Origin: Roseimaritima sediminicola
GTDB lineage: Bacteria; Planctomycetota; Planctomycetia; Pirellulales; Pirellulaceae
Direction of reading: 5' to 3'
NCBI RefSeq assembly: GCF_009618275.1
Contig: NZ_WIAD01000003.1
Coordinates: 156,435 to 220,434, forward strand
Length of the DNA stretch: 64,000 bases
Below are positions 7,179-16,971 of the stretch, piece by piece. Each line of letters starts with the position of its first letter. Position 1 is the stretch's first letter. The position numbers were made by a program, and so were the translations under genes. The notes beneath the pieces are model-generated. The model was given only the letters and a program-made list of their open reading frames with translations, was not told the origin of the DNA and did no database searches.

Positions 7179-8606
7179 CTACATTTCCCAGCCGTCGCGG
7201 TATTCGCGGCTGACGAATTCGTTGACCGCTTCGACGTTGGGGCTGCGCATCGCCTTGGCATCCCACTTGACGCGCTGACCTTCTCCGGCTCGCATCGCCA
7301 GGTTGCCGACCAGGATGGTTTCGGTCAGGCGGCCAGCGTAGTCGAAGTTGGCCATCGTGCCGGGTTCGTATTCGCCTTTGACGGTCGACACGAACTCCCA
7401 CTTCTGCCGTTCATCACCGCTGGCGTTGTACGGAATCCGCGGCAAGGTCTGCTCGGGCTTTTTGTAGTCCGTGAACCTGTCTTCGGGCAGCAGGATCGCC
7501 CGCGCACCGTAATCATCCGGCGAGAACAAGATGCCCTTGGTGCCGATCAGCACGGCACCGCTGGTCTTGCGACCATTGCCACTGCGTTGGGCTTCGACGC
7601 GGCGTTGGAACGAGGCCGGCAACTGCGAGATCACCGATTCGTCGGGCAGGTTGCCGCCGTCGTACCAGTGGAACTTGCAGGGCTTGAAGTTCCCGCGTTC
7701 CGGGAACTCGAACAACAGCGTGGAGCTGCCGGGGAAGGTTTCGCCTTCGACGATTCCCGGGTTCTTCACGGCGGTCACCGCGACCGGGTCCCACAGATCC
7801 AGGGCCATCACCGGCATGTTGGTCGTGTGGCACGCCATGTCGCCCAGAGCGCCGGTGCCGAAGTCGACCCAGCCGCGCCAGTTGAACGAGTGGTAAACGC
7901 CTTTCTTGAAGGGCCGCATGGGAGCCGGTCCGATCCAGGCGTCCCAGTTCAGGCCTTCGGGAATCGGATCTTCGCCTTCGGGACGTCCGAGGCCCTGCGG
8001 CCAGACCGGACGGTTGGTCCAGACGTGCACGTCGGTCACATCGCCGATCACGCCGTCGCGGACCATTTCGACCGCTTCGCGAAGCCCGTCTTCGGAGGTG
8101 CCTTGGTTGCCCATCTGCGTCACCACGCCGGTTTCGGCCGCCGTTTCGCGCAAAGCCCGTGCTTCGGCGATCGACCAGGTCAGCGGTTTCTGACAGTACA
8201 CGTGCTTCTTCATCCGCATCGCCTTCAAGGCGGCGGTGGCGTGGGTGTGGTCGGGCGTGCTGACGGTAACGATGTCGACCTTGTCGCCCAGTTGGTCCAG
8301 CATTTCGCGGAAGTCGGAGAACTGCTTGGCGTCGGGGAACTCGCGTCCCTTCTTGGTCAGGGTGCCAGCATCGACGTCGCACAAGCCGACGATTTTGACG
8401 CCCAGGTCGCCGATGTGACTGCAGTCGCTGCTGCCCTTGCCGCCAACGCCGATGCAGGCTGCGGTCAAGGCGTTCTGTGCCGATTCCTGACCGACCGCTT
8501 GGGACAGACCTTGGCTGCCGAGCCACAGGCCGGTTCCCAGTGCCGCGGATTGTTTGACGAAGGTTCGACGCGTCGAACCACGCTGGACAGATTTAGATTG
8601 GGCCAT
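7179..8606 (-). CDS. Tat-exported Gfo/Idh/MocA family oxidoreductase
   Basis: A 475-residue NAD(P)-dependent oxidoreductase of the family that acts on sugars and related polyols. It begins with a twin-arginine signal (STRRTFVKQSAALGTGLWLG), so it should fold with its cofactor in the cytoplasm and be exported. The Rossmann segment (CIGVGGKGSSDCSHIGDLG, then VGLCDVD) follows, and the motif usually read as EKP appears as CQKPLTW. The C-terminal half is the alpha/beta substrate domain. Many planctomycete genomes hold dozens of such Tat-exported paralogues of unknown substrate. It is transcribed alone and ends at an intrinsic terminator. Confidence 0.9.
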   Translation of the reverse strand: MAQSKSVQRGSTRRTFVKQSAALGTGLWLGSQGLSQAVGQESAQNALTAACIGVGGKGSSDCSHIGDLGVKIVGLCDVDAGTLTKKGREFPDAKQFSDFREMLDQLGDKVDIVTVSTPDHTHATAALKAMRMKKHVYCQKPLTWSIAEARALRETAAETGVVTQMGNQGTSEDGLREAVEMVRDGVIGDVTDVHVWTNRPVWPQGLGRPEGEDPIPEGLNWDAWIGPAPMRPFKKGVYHSFNWRGWVDFGTGALGDMACHTTNMPVMALDLWDPVAVTAVKNPGIVEGETFPGSSTLLFEFPERGNFKPCKFHWYDGGNLPDESVISQLPASFQRRVEAQRSGNGRKTSGAVLIGTKGILFSPDDYGARAILLPEDRFTDYKKPEQTLPRIPYNASGDERQKWEFVSTVKGEYEPGTMANFDYAGRLTETILVGNLAMRAGEGQRVKWDAKAMRSPNVEAVNEFVSREYRDGWEM

Positions 8607-8955
8607 TCAATAAACTCCGAACAAGAAAATTGCATCCAGCCGTGGCGCATTACCATGCTTGCCCCGGTGGATAGAACACGATTGAGGAAACGAGGTGGGG
8701 TAAGGATTGGGGTAGGCAAACACGTGGGTGGGACGGACACCCCGGGGGGTGGCAGACGCATTCCCGGGGGTGCGATCGACATCCTGAAGGTACCGCCCGT
8801 AGGGCGACGCTCGCTCTACAATAGCAGCTGGGCGGCCAACAAACAATCAATTGCGTTCCTCTGCTCGCCCTAAACACCGCCTTTGGACTAAACTGCTGCT
8901 TCCGATACAGCTTTCCCTCCCTTTCACCCAAAACGCCCCAGTGACGGAGTCCTTT
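8607..8955 (+). other. Divergent intergenic region, no gene seen
   Basis: This 349-base gap separates the divergent oxidoreductase and LRR lipoprotein genes and must hold both promoters. A weak -10-like TACAAT (8817-8822) on the plus strand lacks a good -35. A purine-rich G-run stretch (8690-8770) has no coding character. No repeat or hairpin stands out. Confidence 0.5.
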
Positions 8956-10392
8956 GTGAGCCGATTCATGTTTCGTTTACCTCGCCTGTCCGCCTGCCTG
9001 CCGTTTGCGGCCGTCCTGGTCGTCTGCACCAGTGCCGGTTGCCAGGAAAACCAGCCGCTGGAACCCACTCAGACCACGCGTGCAGAGCTGGAGCAGACCC
9101 CGAACCCGGTGACGCCCAAACCCTATCCTTTGACCAACGCGGATTCGGTCCAGCGGCCCCAGCCTGTGGCCCAGCCCAGCCCTCCCGTCCAACAAGCCCC
9201 ACAGCAGTCCGACGATGCGGTCGCGGCGCTGGAGGCGGCCGGGTACGCCCTGACGACCAACAGCCAGGGACACGTCGTCGAGTTGGCCGTGGGTACGGAT
9301 GATTCGATTGCCGATACGTTTCAGCATTTTGCTGGTTTGCCGCACGTCAAAATCGCTCGGCTCTCCGGACCCGGCATCCATGACGAAGGCCTCGAGGCGT
9401 TGGCGGAACTGGAAAACCTCCAGCGGCTGGACCTGACCGATGCGGCGATCACCGACGAAGCGATGAAAACGGTCGGCAAACTGGACAAGCTGGTCGCGCT
9501 GTTCCTCCGCCGCACCGGCATTTCCAACGATGGTCTGGCACATCTGACCGACCTGCCCAAGTTGCGGGCGATCGACGTGCGCAACAGCAATATCTCCGAT
9601 CCCGGCATGGATCACCTGGCCAAGATCACGACCCTGGAAGACATCCAGCTGGAAAAATCCAACGTGACCGACGCCGGAATCGAAAAACTGGCCGACCTGA
9701 AACTGAAGAGCATCAACGTGAACTACTGCACGTCGATCAGCGATGCGTCGCTGCAGGTGTTCGGCCAAATGCCGACGCTGCAGTACATTCAGATGGACGC
9801 CAGCAAGATCAGCGACGAAGGCATGCCGGCGGTCGCCAATTTGAAGAAGCTGAAGCGGCTGCGAATTCGCGAGACCGACATCACCGGCGAAGGGTTCAAG
9901 CACGTCGCCGGCCTGGACCAATTGGACCGCTTGGAACTGCGCGGCACGTCGATCGACAACCAGGGCGTGGCGATCATCGCCGACCTGCCCAACGTCACCT
10001 ATCTGGACCTCAGCGAATGCCGCTTGATCGACTCCGAAGGTTTTGCGCCGCTGAACCAGCTGAAGAAACTGCGACTGCTGGGCCTGTGGGAAACCAAGCT
10101 CGATGACGAAGCGCTGGCCCAGCTGGGTGATTTGACCGAACTGGAAGACCTGGACCTGAAGTCCACGTCGATCACCGACGAAGCCACGCCGACGCTGCTG
10201 AAGTTTAAAAAGTTGAAGCGTCTGAACGTGGCTGGCACCCAGCTGGCCGATGAAAGCATCCGCAAGCTGGCCGCTCTGCCGAACCTGGTCTACTTGAACA
10301 TCGCCAACAACTCGAACATCGGCTTTGATGTCATCGACGAATTGATCGAGAAGTACGAAGACCTGAACCTGGTCGAATACGAGAGCGGCTGA
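8956..10392 (+). CDS. Leucine-rich-repeat lipoprotein
   Basis: The chosen GTG at 8956 has GGAG six bases upstream and gives MSRFMFRLPRLSACLPF, a signal peptide ending in a lipobox (TSAG before Cys29), so the protein is a lipoprotein. An in-frame start at 8851 would hide the signal and is less likely. After a Pro/Gln-rich linker (about 30-90), roughly 15 repeats of about 24 residues with the pattern LxxLxLxxTxITDEGLxxL fill the rest of the 478 residues, the cysteine-free LRR type common in planctomycetes. Such solenoids bind proteins; no enzyme domain is present. The gene converges with the BatA-like gene, eight bases apart. Confidence 0.85.
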   Translation: MSRFMFRLPRLSACLPFAAVLVVCTSAGCQENQPLEPTQTTRAELEQTPNPVTPKPYPLTNADSVQRPQPVAQPSPPVQQAPQQSDDAVAALEAAGYALTTNSQGHVVELAVGTDDSIADTFQHFAGLPHVKIARLSGPGIHDEGLEALAELENLQRLDLTDAAITDEAMKTVGKLDKLVALFLRRTGISNDGLAHLTDLPKLRAIDVRNSNISDPGMDHLAKITTLEDIQLEKSNVTDAGIEKLADLKLKSINVNYCTSISDASLQVFGQMPTLQYIQMDASKISDEGMPAVANLKKLKRLRIRETDITGEGFKHVAGLDQLDRLELRGTSIDNQGVAIIADLPNVTYLDLSECRLIDSEGFAPLNQLKKLRLLGLWETKLDDEALAQLGDLTELEDLDLKSTSITDEATPTLLKFKKLKRLNVAGTQLADESIRKLAALPNLVYLNIANNSNIGFDVIDELIEKYEDLNLVEYESG

Positions 10393-10400
10393 GCTCCGCG

Positions 10401-12614
10401 TTACATCAGCCGCCGCGTGTACAGAACCCACTCGGCCGTCAGCAGGCCGACGGCGATCAATAATAGCCACCGCCACAGTTCGCCTCTGGCGGCGACGGTG
10501 GCGGCGCCCTCTTCGGCTCGCAGAATCGCGTTCTCGCGATCCAGATCGATGATCGTGATCCGGTCGCCACTGCGGACCGTGGCGTCGGGGTCGATCGGGG
10601 CGTCGTTGCGTCGGACCACGCCATCGTCCAGCCAGGCCTGGATCTGCGGTTCGGTCCCCGCCTCCAGAGCCAGCATGGCTTCGGCAATCCTCGCCCCGTC
10701 TTCGGCTTCGCCGACCACGTACTCGGTGTCGAACTGGGCGACCGGTCCGATCAACCGCACCGCGGGACGTTGCAGACGGCTTTCCTGCAGGTCAAACAGG
10801 TTGACGGTGAACACGCCCAGCGGCAGTTCCTGTTTGGACAACAGATACAGGCCCGGTTGATCCGTGTCGGTGATCGATACGGTTCCGCCGGCGGCCACCT
10901 GCAGGGTGCGTTTGCGGCCGCTCGGGTCGGTCAGGTCGACGGTCTTCAGACGGTTGTCGACCCGCATCGTGACGGTCTCACCCGGCGGGTACGAAGGCGA
11001 CGAACTGGAATCGATCGCGCCGCCCAGGTGCCGCAGGACGTTCAGTACGAACACCGGCCAGCTGCGCTGCACCGGCCAGTCACTGTTAAAAACCATGCCC
11101 TCTTCGGTGTCGGACAGGATGTCAAAGCCGACGACCAGGTCCTGATAACCCTCGCGCGGCGAAACGGCCATCACCGCGCCGCTGTCGGCGGTCAACAGAT
11201 CGACACTGCCCTGGGGCGGCGTCAGCGGACGGCCTTCGACGATCTGCAGGGAGTACAGCTCCAGGAAACGCATCAAGGGATGCGTGCGATCGATGTCGAT
11301 CAACAGCACCGGCGAGGTTGGTTCGCCCCACTGCCAACCGGCCGGGGGCAGCGAACCGATAAACATCGTGTTGGAAACCGGCATCTGCTGCGGTGCACAG
11401 CGATCGTAGATAATCAAATCGTCCAGGCCGCCGGTGGCCCGTTCTTGATAAGCGTCGCTTTGCAGATAGGCCGGTGAAACGGTTTCCAGCAAACACAACC
11501 GCCTGGCTTCGGGCGTCTGCAGCGCCAGCTCCAGCGGGTGGTTACCTTCGCTGACCAACAGCACCGAAACGGTACGCATGGGGGCGATTGCCGCGTAAGC
11601 CGTGTTGTCCAGGGCCAGCTCGTCGCGTGCTACCGGGCGGCCGTTGTCGTCGACGATATTCAGGACCAGCTTCAATTCGGCGGCCGCCGCGTTGCTCAAC
11701 TGAAACGGCGCGCCGGCTTCTTCACCGGCCGGAATGTCCAGTTCGATCGCGTCCAGGAACTGGTCGTCCATGAACAATGTTGCGTCGAGCCGTTGGCGCT
11801 CGGTGCCGGTATTGGCCACGCGAGCGAAGGCTTCGACTTGTTCGGGCGTTTCGGGATTTCGCTGGGCGCTGAAGGCCACGATCGCCAGATTCGCTGCGTC
11901 CTCGGTGCCGACGGGAATGTAGGTGGCTTGCAGGTTTTCTAAATCGAAATCGGTGACATTGGGAAAACCGCCATCGGAATAGATCAACAGCTGGGCCGGC
12001 TGGGCGTCGGCCACTTGGTAGTCCTGGGCATCGCCGGCTTCGCTGGTTCGATTCGGGTTGGCCAGCCCGGCCGCGGCTTTGAGCGCATCGAGCACATCGG
12101 TCGGGCGGTCGCTCTGGCGGGCCCGCTCGAGGGCCTCGCGCAGGCGGTTGCGATCCGACGTGAAGGACTGCAGCACTTCGGCGCGATCGTTAAAGGCGAT
12201 CAGCATCGCGACGTCGGTATCGTCCATCCTGTCGATCCGCTCGCGAACCTTCTTCTTGGCCGCTTCGAAACGACTTTCCTCCTCATCCACGTCGGTCGCT
12301 CGCATACTGGCCGAGGTGTCCAGCAGCAGGACCAGCCGTTCGTTCTGCTGATTGCTGCTCTGCCAGCCGGGCCGCAACAGGGCCAACGCGGCCATCGCGA
12401 TGACCAACAACTGCAGCAACAACAACAGACTGCGGCGCAGCCGCTGCAGCAGACTGTTGACGTGCAGGTCTTCGATCGTCCGCGACCACAGGAACGTGCT
12501 GGGCACCACCATCGGCTGGCGCCGCAGTTTCAGGAAGTACAACAGCACGATGCCGATGGGCACCACCGCCAGCAGCGCCCATTGCCACGCCGCCAAGGCC
12601 GGCAGATAACTCAT
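10401..12614 (-). CDS. BatA/VWA-domain membrane protein
   Basis: A 737-residue membrane protein of the Bat (aerotolerance) type. The N-terminus shows the BatA domain: a membrane segment (WALLAVVPIGIVLLYFLKL), the stretch RQPMVVPSTFLW, and a second membrane helix (LLLLLQLLVIAMAALALL). A von Willebrand A domain follows with the metal-binding start LLLDTSASMRA (DxSxS). A third helix (WLLLIAVGLLTAEWVLY) sits at the C-terminus, leaving a large extracytoplasmic portion. Its ATG overlaps the stop of the upstream DUF58 gene by four bases (ATGA, 12611-12614), so translation is coupled. The usual partner MoxR ATPase is not next to them in this window. Confidence 0.88.
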   Translation of the reverse strand: MSYLPALAAWQWALLAVVPIGIVLLYFLKLRRQPMVVPSTFLWSRTIEDLHVNSLLQRLRRSLLLLLQLLVIAMAALALLRPGWQSSNQQNERLVLLLDTSASMRATDVDEEESRFEAAKKKVRERIDRMDDTDVAMLIAFNDRAEVLQSFTSDRNRLREALERARQSDRPTDVLDALKAAAGLANPNRTSEAGDAQDYQVADAQPAQLLIYSDGGFPNVTDFDLENLQATYIPVGTEDAANLAIVAFSAQRNPETPEQVEAFARVANTGTERQRLDATLFMDDQFLDAIELDIPAGEEAGAPFQLSNAAAAELKLVLNIVDDNGRPVARDELALDNTAYAAIAPMRTVSVLLVSEGNHPLELALQTPEARRLCLLETVSPAYLQSDAYQERATGGLDDLIIYDRCAPQQMPVSNTMFIGSLPPAGWQWGEPTSPVLLIDIDRTHPLMRFLELYSLQIVEGRPLTPPQGSVDLLTADSGAVMAVSPREGYQDLVVGFDILSDTEEGMVFNSDWPVQRSWPVFVLNVLRHLGGAIDSSSSPSYPPGETVTMRVDNRLKTVDLTDPSGRKRTLQVAAGGTVSITDTDQPGLYLLSKQELPLGVFTVNLFDLQESRLQRPAVRLIGPVAQFDTEYVVGEAEDGARIAEAMLALEAGTEPQIQAWLDDGVVRRNDAPIDPDATVRSGDRITIIDLDRENAILRAEEGAATVAARGELWRWLLLIAVGLLTAEWVLYTRRLM

Positions 12615-13498
12615 CGCACCACCCCACGTTCACGTAAGTATCGAGTGACCAGTTGGTCGACCGGCATATCGGTGCGGGCCAACAGGTAAGTGATCGAGCG
12701 TCGGCTGCAGAACGTTCGCGCGGTGTCGATAAAGGCGTTGACGGTGCGTTGGTAGCGTTCCAACAGGATACGGTTGACGGTGACTTCGGCCTGGTCGCCG
12801 TCTTCGCTATCGACCAGCCGCAGGTCGCCCTGCAGCGGCGGTTCCAATTCTTCCGGGGCCAGCAGGTGAACGACGTACACGTCCATGCGGCGGCCCAGCA
12901 ACATCCGCAGCGCTTGTTCATAGCCCTGCTTGTCCAACAGATCGGTGATCAGGACGACGATTCCGGTTCCGGTGTTGCGATGCGAGAAACGCTTGACATC
13001 CTCGTACAACGAACCGTTATCGCCGGGGCGAATCCCATCGAGGTATTCCAGCATTCGCCACAGGTTGGACTTGCCCCGCAGGACCGGTGCCCGGTCGCCC
13101 TGGGGACCGAGCGCGGCCAGTTTGACGCGGTCGGCACGGCACAGGCCCACGTACCCCAGGCAGGCGGCCAATTGCTTGGCGACGTGCAGCTTGGTCGGAT
13201 CGCCAAAGTTCATCGACTCGCTGGAATCGATCAGGGCGTAAAAGTGCAGGTCTTCCTCTTCCAGAAACAGTTTCAAAAACAACTGGTCCAGACGTGCATA
13301 CAGGTTCCAGTCGATCTGTCGCAGGTCGTCGCCGGCGACGTAGTTTCGGAAGTCAGCGAATTCGACGCTTTGTCCCTTGCGGCGACTGCGGCGTTCGCCC
13401 TTCATACGTCCGCGAAAGACACGACGAGAAACCAATTCCAGTCGCTCCAGACGAGCGATCAGATCGGCGGGCAGCAGCTCGGTTGCGGCGGCAGGCAT
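12611..13498 (-). CDS. DUF58 domain protein
   Basis: A 295-residue protein of the DUF58 family, the usual partner of MoxR AAA+ ATPases and Bat proteins; the role is thought to be in envelope protein assembly or metal-cofactor maturation but is not settled. Family marks are RRRFRGRMKG-like basic start (VFRGRMKGERRSRRKGQSVE), FADFRNYVAGDDLRQIDWN and a VWA-like LIDSSESMNFG. The ATG at 13498 (MPAAATELLP) is preferred over an upstream in-frame start at 13648 because the upstream part lacks family character. The last four bases overlap the BatA gene. Confidence 0.88.
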   Translation of the reverse strand: MPAAATELLPADLIARLERLELVSRRVFRGRMKGERRSRRKGQSVEFADFRNYVAGDDLRQIDWNLYARLDQLFLKLFLEEEDLHFYALIDSSESMNFGDPTKLHVAKQLAACLGYVGLCRADRVKLAALGPQGDRAPVLRGKSNLWRMLEYLDGIRPGDNGSLYEDVKRFSHRNTGTGIVVLITDLLDKQGYEQALRMLLGRRMDVYVVHLLAPEELEPPLQGDLRLVDSEDGDQAEVTVNRILLERYQRTVNAFIDTARTFCSRRSITYLLARTDMPVDQLVTRYLRERGVVR

Positions 13499-13580
13499 AA
13501 GCGGTTTTCGAAGACGGTTGCAGCGATCAGGAACAAACACGCAAACCAGCATCTTACCGGCTGCGCCAACCAATTCCCAG

Positions 13581-16500
13581 CTACGGCGCTCCGGGCAATT
13601 TCTTGGCCTCGGGATCGCGCGGTGGTTTGTCCAGGGCCAGGAACGCAAACAGGTCGGCGATCTCTTTTGGCGTCAACTGCTTCTCCAGCTCCTCGGGCAT
13701 CATCGAAACCTCGTTGATCTTGAAAACTTCGATCTCGTCTCGAGGAATCGATTCCACTTTGCCGCCCTGCAGCTTCAACACCACTCGCTGGTCCGATTCC
13801 TCCACCGCCAACCCAGTCAGGACGCGTCCGTCGGCGGTGACCACGGTGCGTGCTTGATAGCCCGGGCCGATTACGGCCGAGGGATCCAAGACGTTGTGGA
13901 GCAATTGATTCCAGTCGTTGCGGCCGTTGCGGGTGATATCGGGACCGACGGCGGCTCCTTTGCCGTAGATCTGATGGCATTGACCGCAGACCTTCATGAA
14001 CGACGCTTCACCGGCGATGGGATCGCCGTCGGCCGAAGCCAAACGCTCGCGGTAATGCTGGATGATCTTGCTGCGGTCGCTGCGTCGGTCGGTGCGAACC
14101 TGACCATAGACCTCGGCCACCGCCCGCTGGACCGCGGGTTCGGTCGCCGAGGCCAAGCGTCGCAGTTGGTTCAGGTTCAACGCCTCGCGGGGGACGCGTT
14201 CGGCGGCGATCGCTTGCAACAATTCCTCGGACCAACCGCTGCGTTGGGTCAGCAATTCGATGACTTTGGGTTTCACGTCGCCGGGCAACTGAGGATACAG
14301 CTGCAGCGCCAGATCGGCGATCTCGGGATGGCTCGCCCGGCCCAGTTGATCGAGCACCGCGGCCCGCAGCTCCGGCGATGTCTGCTGCTTTAGTAAAACC
14401 CCACGCAGGCTTTCCAGCAGGTTGGGGCTGTTGGAATAAATCAGGGTTTCGAGCGCCGCGACGCGCTGGGACGTTGGCCGCAGGGCGTTTTGAAAGACCG
14501 TCGCGGCGTGGCGTTGGCCCGCGGCATCGCCCCACATGGCCGCCAGCATCAAAGCCGAAATCTGGTTTTGGTCGATCAAGTGTCGCAGCTGTGGAGCGAT
14601 CGCGCGGGCCAGACGTTGTCGCTGGGCGGCGCTGAAGCGGCCCTGCTGGGTCTGAGAAATCACAGCTTCGAGGATGGCCGTGGTCAGAGGGGAGGGCATC
14701 TGCGCGTCCAGCGACTCCGTCAAAATCTGCTGGACAAGCGGCAGATTTTGTTCGGCTGAATCGCACAGCACGGGCAACAAACGTGGCAGCAACTGCTGCA
14801 CGTTCTCGTCCGCCTTGGCGACCAGCAATCCCTCGACCGTCGTTGCTGGCGACTTACGAACCCACGGCAGAACGGCGTTCCAAGCGAGGTGCGTGATCGT
14901 CGGGTCGTTGCTGTGCAGCAAGCAATCCCGTACCACGGCGGTCTTGTCTTCGGGCGCCAGCGAAGCCTTTCCGGCTGCGACAATTAATTGCACCCGAGTG
15001 CGTGGATGTGTCGTTTCGGCGGCGGCCATCTGCCGCAGTTTGCGGCCGACCGCGTCGTCGTCGGCATGGTGATCACCCAGCCCGCGAACGCTCCAGGCGG
15101 CGATGACCGGATCGCTGTGATCGCACAACCGCAACAGGTCCTCGGCGCGATGCTGCGTCCCGGACAGCAGCGTCCAAAGAGCGTGTCGACGAGCGGTTTG
15201 CGGCGTGTCGGCGTCGTTGACCATGTCCAGCAACCGGCGAGCCGTGGTGGCGTCGCTCCGCTCGGCCAGGATCCGCTGGGCACGCTCGCGCCAATAGATA
15301 TTGGGCGAAGCCAAACGCCGCAGCAACTGCTCGTCGGTTTCCGCTTGCAGATCGAATGCTTCGGCGGCCGGCGTGTTTTGATAACGAACGCGATACAGCC
15401 TTCCATGTCCACGGTCCACGCCTTCGGGATCCGCGTTGGCATCCTGATAACAGTGGTACCGGTCGTACCAATCCAGCACATACAGGCACCCGTCGGGGCC
15501 GACTTGCTGGGACACCGGCATGAACCACACGTCGTTGGCAGTGAGGAAGTCTTCACGCGGTTTGCCGAAGTAGCTGGCACCACGCGGCTCGAGCACATCG
15601 GCGTTCAAACAACCCGCGTGGACGTTGCCCATGTACAACGTGTTGCGATACTCCGGCGGGTAGGCATCGCTGTCGAAGTGCACGATCCCACAGTAGGCCG
15701 CCTTTTGATGTTTGTGCTGGACGATTGAAGGCATGGGCCAAGTGTACGCGGGATAGGGCCCGCCCTGGCGGATGTAGTAGCCGGTTTCGGCCACGTGCCA
15801 GAGGTGGTCGATCACACAGGCCGAGAGAAAGAAGTCGCCGGCCGGATTGATGGCGATGCCCCACGGGTTGCTGGTCCCTTCGGCAAAGATTTCGAACTCC
15901 CAAGTGCGCGGGTCCAGCCGCCAAACGGCACAGGTAAATCGCCATGGCTCCTGACCGCTTTGGTAGTTGGGATTCTGCGGGGTGTAGCGGACGCGGCAAT
16001 GGTTGAAGACGCCGTTCAGGCCGTACAGGTATCCATCGGGGCCCCAGGTAAACGCGTTGGGCAACTCGTGCGTATCGGTGCGGCCGAAACCGGTCAACAC
16101 CTTCGTCGTCTTGTCGGCTCGCAGGTCGCCGTCGGTATCCTCCAGGAACAGCAGGTCCGGAGCGTTGGCGACCCACACGCCGCCGTGGCCGACCTGGATG
16201 CCCGAGGGAATGTTCAGGCCTTCGGCAAAGACGGTGACCTTGTCGACCACGCCGTCGCGATCGGTATCCTCCAGAACCTTGATCCGGTCGCGTCCCGGAC
16301 CGGGCTGGCGACGCGGGTACTCAAAGCTTTCCGTCACCCAGAAACGGCCCGCGTCGTCGATGCACATCGCCACGGGATTCATCAGTTGGGGTTCCGAAGC
16401 GACCAACTGGACCGAAAAGCCCTCGGGCACCTCCATCTTGTCCAGCGCCGCCTGCGGCGACAGCGGCGGACCGGGCGGCGCGTCCTGACGGCGGGGAATG

Positions 16501-16604
16501 CGAAGCTCTTCGCCGGAGGTCACGTGCGGAGCCAACACCGCGGCCACCAAGACCAGCCACAGGATGGGATGGCCAGCGCCGGTGGGGAAAGACAGCATGC
16601 TCAT
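13581..16604 (-). CDS. PVC-type membrane-bound dehydrogenase with HEAT repeats and haem c domain
   Basis: A 1007-residue exported protein typical of Planctomycetota and Verrucomicrobiota. After a signal peptide (HPILWLVLVAAVLAPHVTSG) comes a six-bladed propeller domain of the putative membrane-bound dehydrogenase type (VPEGFSVQLVASEPQLMNP, WVTESFEYP, DRDGVVDKVTVFAEGLNIP), then HEAT-like repeats (about 480-860), then a C-terminal haem-binding module with CGQCH and VGPDITRNGRNDWNQLL, the domain first described in Pirellula and Verrucomicrobium. It is thought to oxidise sugars outside the cytoplasmic membrane and pass electrons to its haem; the substrate is unknown. The ATG at 16604 is chosen because an upstream in-frame extension to 16778 is made of repeat sequence. 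Confidence 0.88.
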   Translation of the reverse strand: MSMLSFPTGAGHPILWLVLVAAVLAPHVTSGEELRIPRRQDAPPGPPLSPQAALDKMEVPEGFSVQLVASEPQLMNPVAMCIDDAGRFWVTESFEYPRRQPGPGRDRIKVLEDTDRDGVVDKVTVFAEGLNIPSGIQVGHGGVWVANAPDLLFLEDTDGDLRADKTTKVLTGFGRTDTHELPNAFTWGPDGYLYGLNGVFNHCRVRYTPQNPNYQSGQEPWRFTCAVWRLDPRTWEFEIFAEGTSNPWGIAINPAGDFFLSACVIDHLWHVAETGYYIRQGGPYPAYTWPMPSIVQHKHQKAAYCGIVHFDSDAYPPEYRNTLYMGNVHAGCLNADVLEPRGASYFGKPREDFLTANDVWFMPVSQQVGPDGCLYVLDWYDRYHCYQDANADPEGVDRGHGRLYRVRYQNTPAAEAFDLQAETDEQLLRRLASPNIYWRERAQRILAERSDATTARRLLDMVNDADTPQTARRHALWTLLSGTQHRAEDLLRLCDHSDPVIAAWSVRGLGDHHADDDAVGRKLRQMAAAETTHPRTRVQLIVAAGKASLAPEDKTAVVRDCLLHSNDPTITHLAWNAVLPWVRKSPATTVEGLLVAKADENVQQLLPRLLPVLCDSAEQNLPLVQQILTESLDAQMPSPLTTAILEAVISQTQQGRFSAAQRQRLARAIAPQLRHLIDQNQISALMLAAMWGDAAGQRHAATVFQNALRPTSQRVAALETLIYSNSPNLLESLRGVLLKQQTSPELRAAVLDQLGRASHPEIADLALQLYPQLPGDVKPKVIELLTQRSGWSEELLQAIAAERVPREALNLNQLRRLASATEPAVQRAVAEVYGQVRTDRRSDRSKIIQHYRERLASADGDPIAGEASFMKVCGQCHQIYGKGAAVGPDITRNGRNDWNQLLHNVLDPSAVIGPGYQARTVVTADGRVLTGLAVEESDQRVVLKLQGGKVESIPRDEIEVFKINEVSMMPEELEKQLTPKEIADLFAFLALDKPPRDPEAKKLPGAP

Positions 16605-16641
16605 AACGAAACGTCGACTGCGATGGAGGAGGGAAACAGGT

Positions 16642-16694
16642 GTGGCATAGGCTTCCAGCCTGTGATCTGCGTGGCATAGGCTTCCAGCCTGTGA
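16642..16694. repeat. Two copies of a 24-bp dispersed palindromic repeat
   Basis: The 24-bp word starting GTGGCATAGGCTTCCAGCC occurs at 16642-16665 and 16671-16694, and once more inverted at 32451-32474. Its centre, GGCTTCCAGCC, is nearly self-complementary. Copies lie only between genes. The rest of the 367-base gap (16605-16971) holds an ACCGGTT/AACCGGT inverted repeat at 16795-16813 and the 17-bp array listed separately. Confidence 0.8.
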
Positions 16695-16850
16695 ATACCG
16701 AACGTGGCCCCAGTTTAATCGATTGCCGCGGCGGCCGGCGGAGCGGGGCATTGCTCTGCGGCGATCCGCTCCGGCCATGGGACATGCGGGGCCGACCGGT
16801 TATAACAACCGGTCTGAACTCTCCTGGCGCCGTCCAGGCAGCTCGCGTCC

Positions 16851-16929
16851 GCCGCACTGGGGTCTCCGCCGCACTGGGGTCTCCGCCGCACTGGGGTCTC
16901 CGCCGCACTGGGGTCTCCGCCGCACTGGG
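16851..16929. repeat. 17-bp tandem repeat, four full copies and a partial fifth
   Basis: The unit GCCGCACTGGGGTCTCC starts at 16851, 16868, 16885, 16902 and 16919, with the last copy cut after 11 bases. The copies are identical, so the array is recent or kept uniform. The unit length is not a multiple of three and the array lies between genes, just upstream of folK, which argues against a coding role. Confidence 0.9.
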
Positions 16930-16971
16930 CCCTCCTGGACGCGGTTGGCAAGCGTTGTATACGGTGAATTG

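Noticed and set aside
16851..16929. CRISPR array
   Set aside because: The 17-bp units are directly adjacent with no spacers, and no cas gene is in the window.
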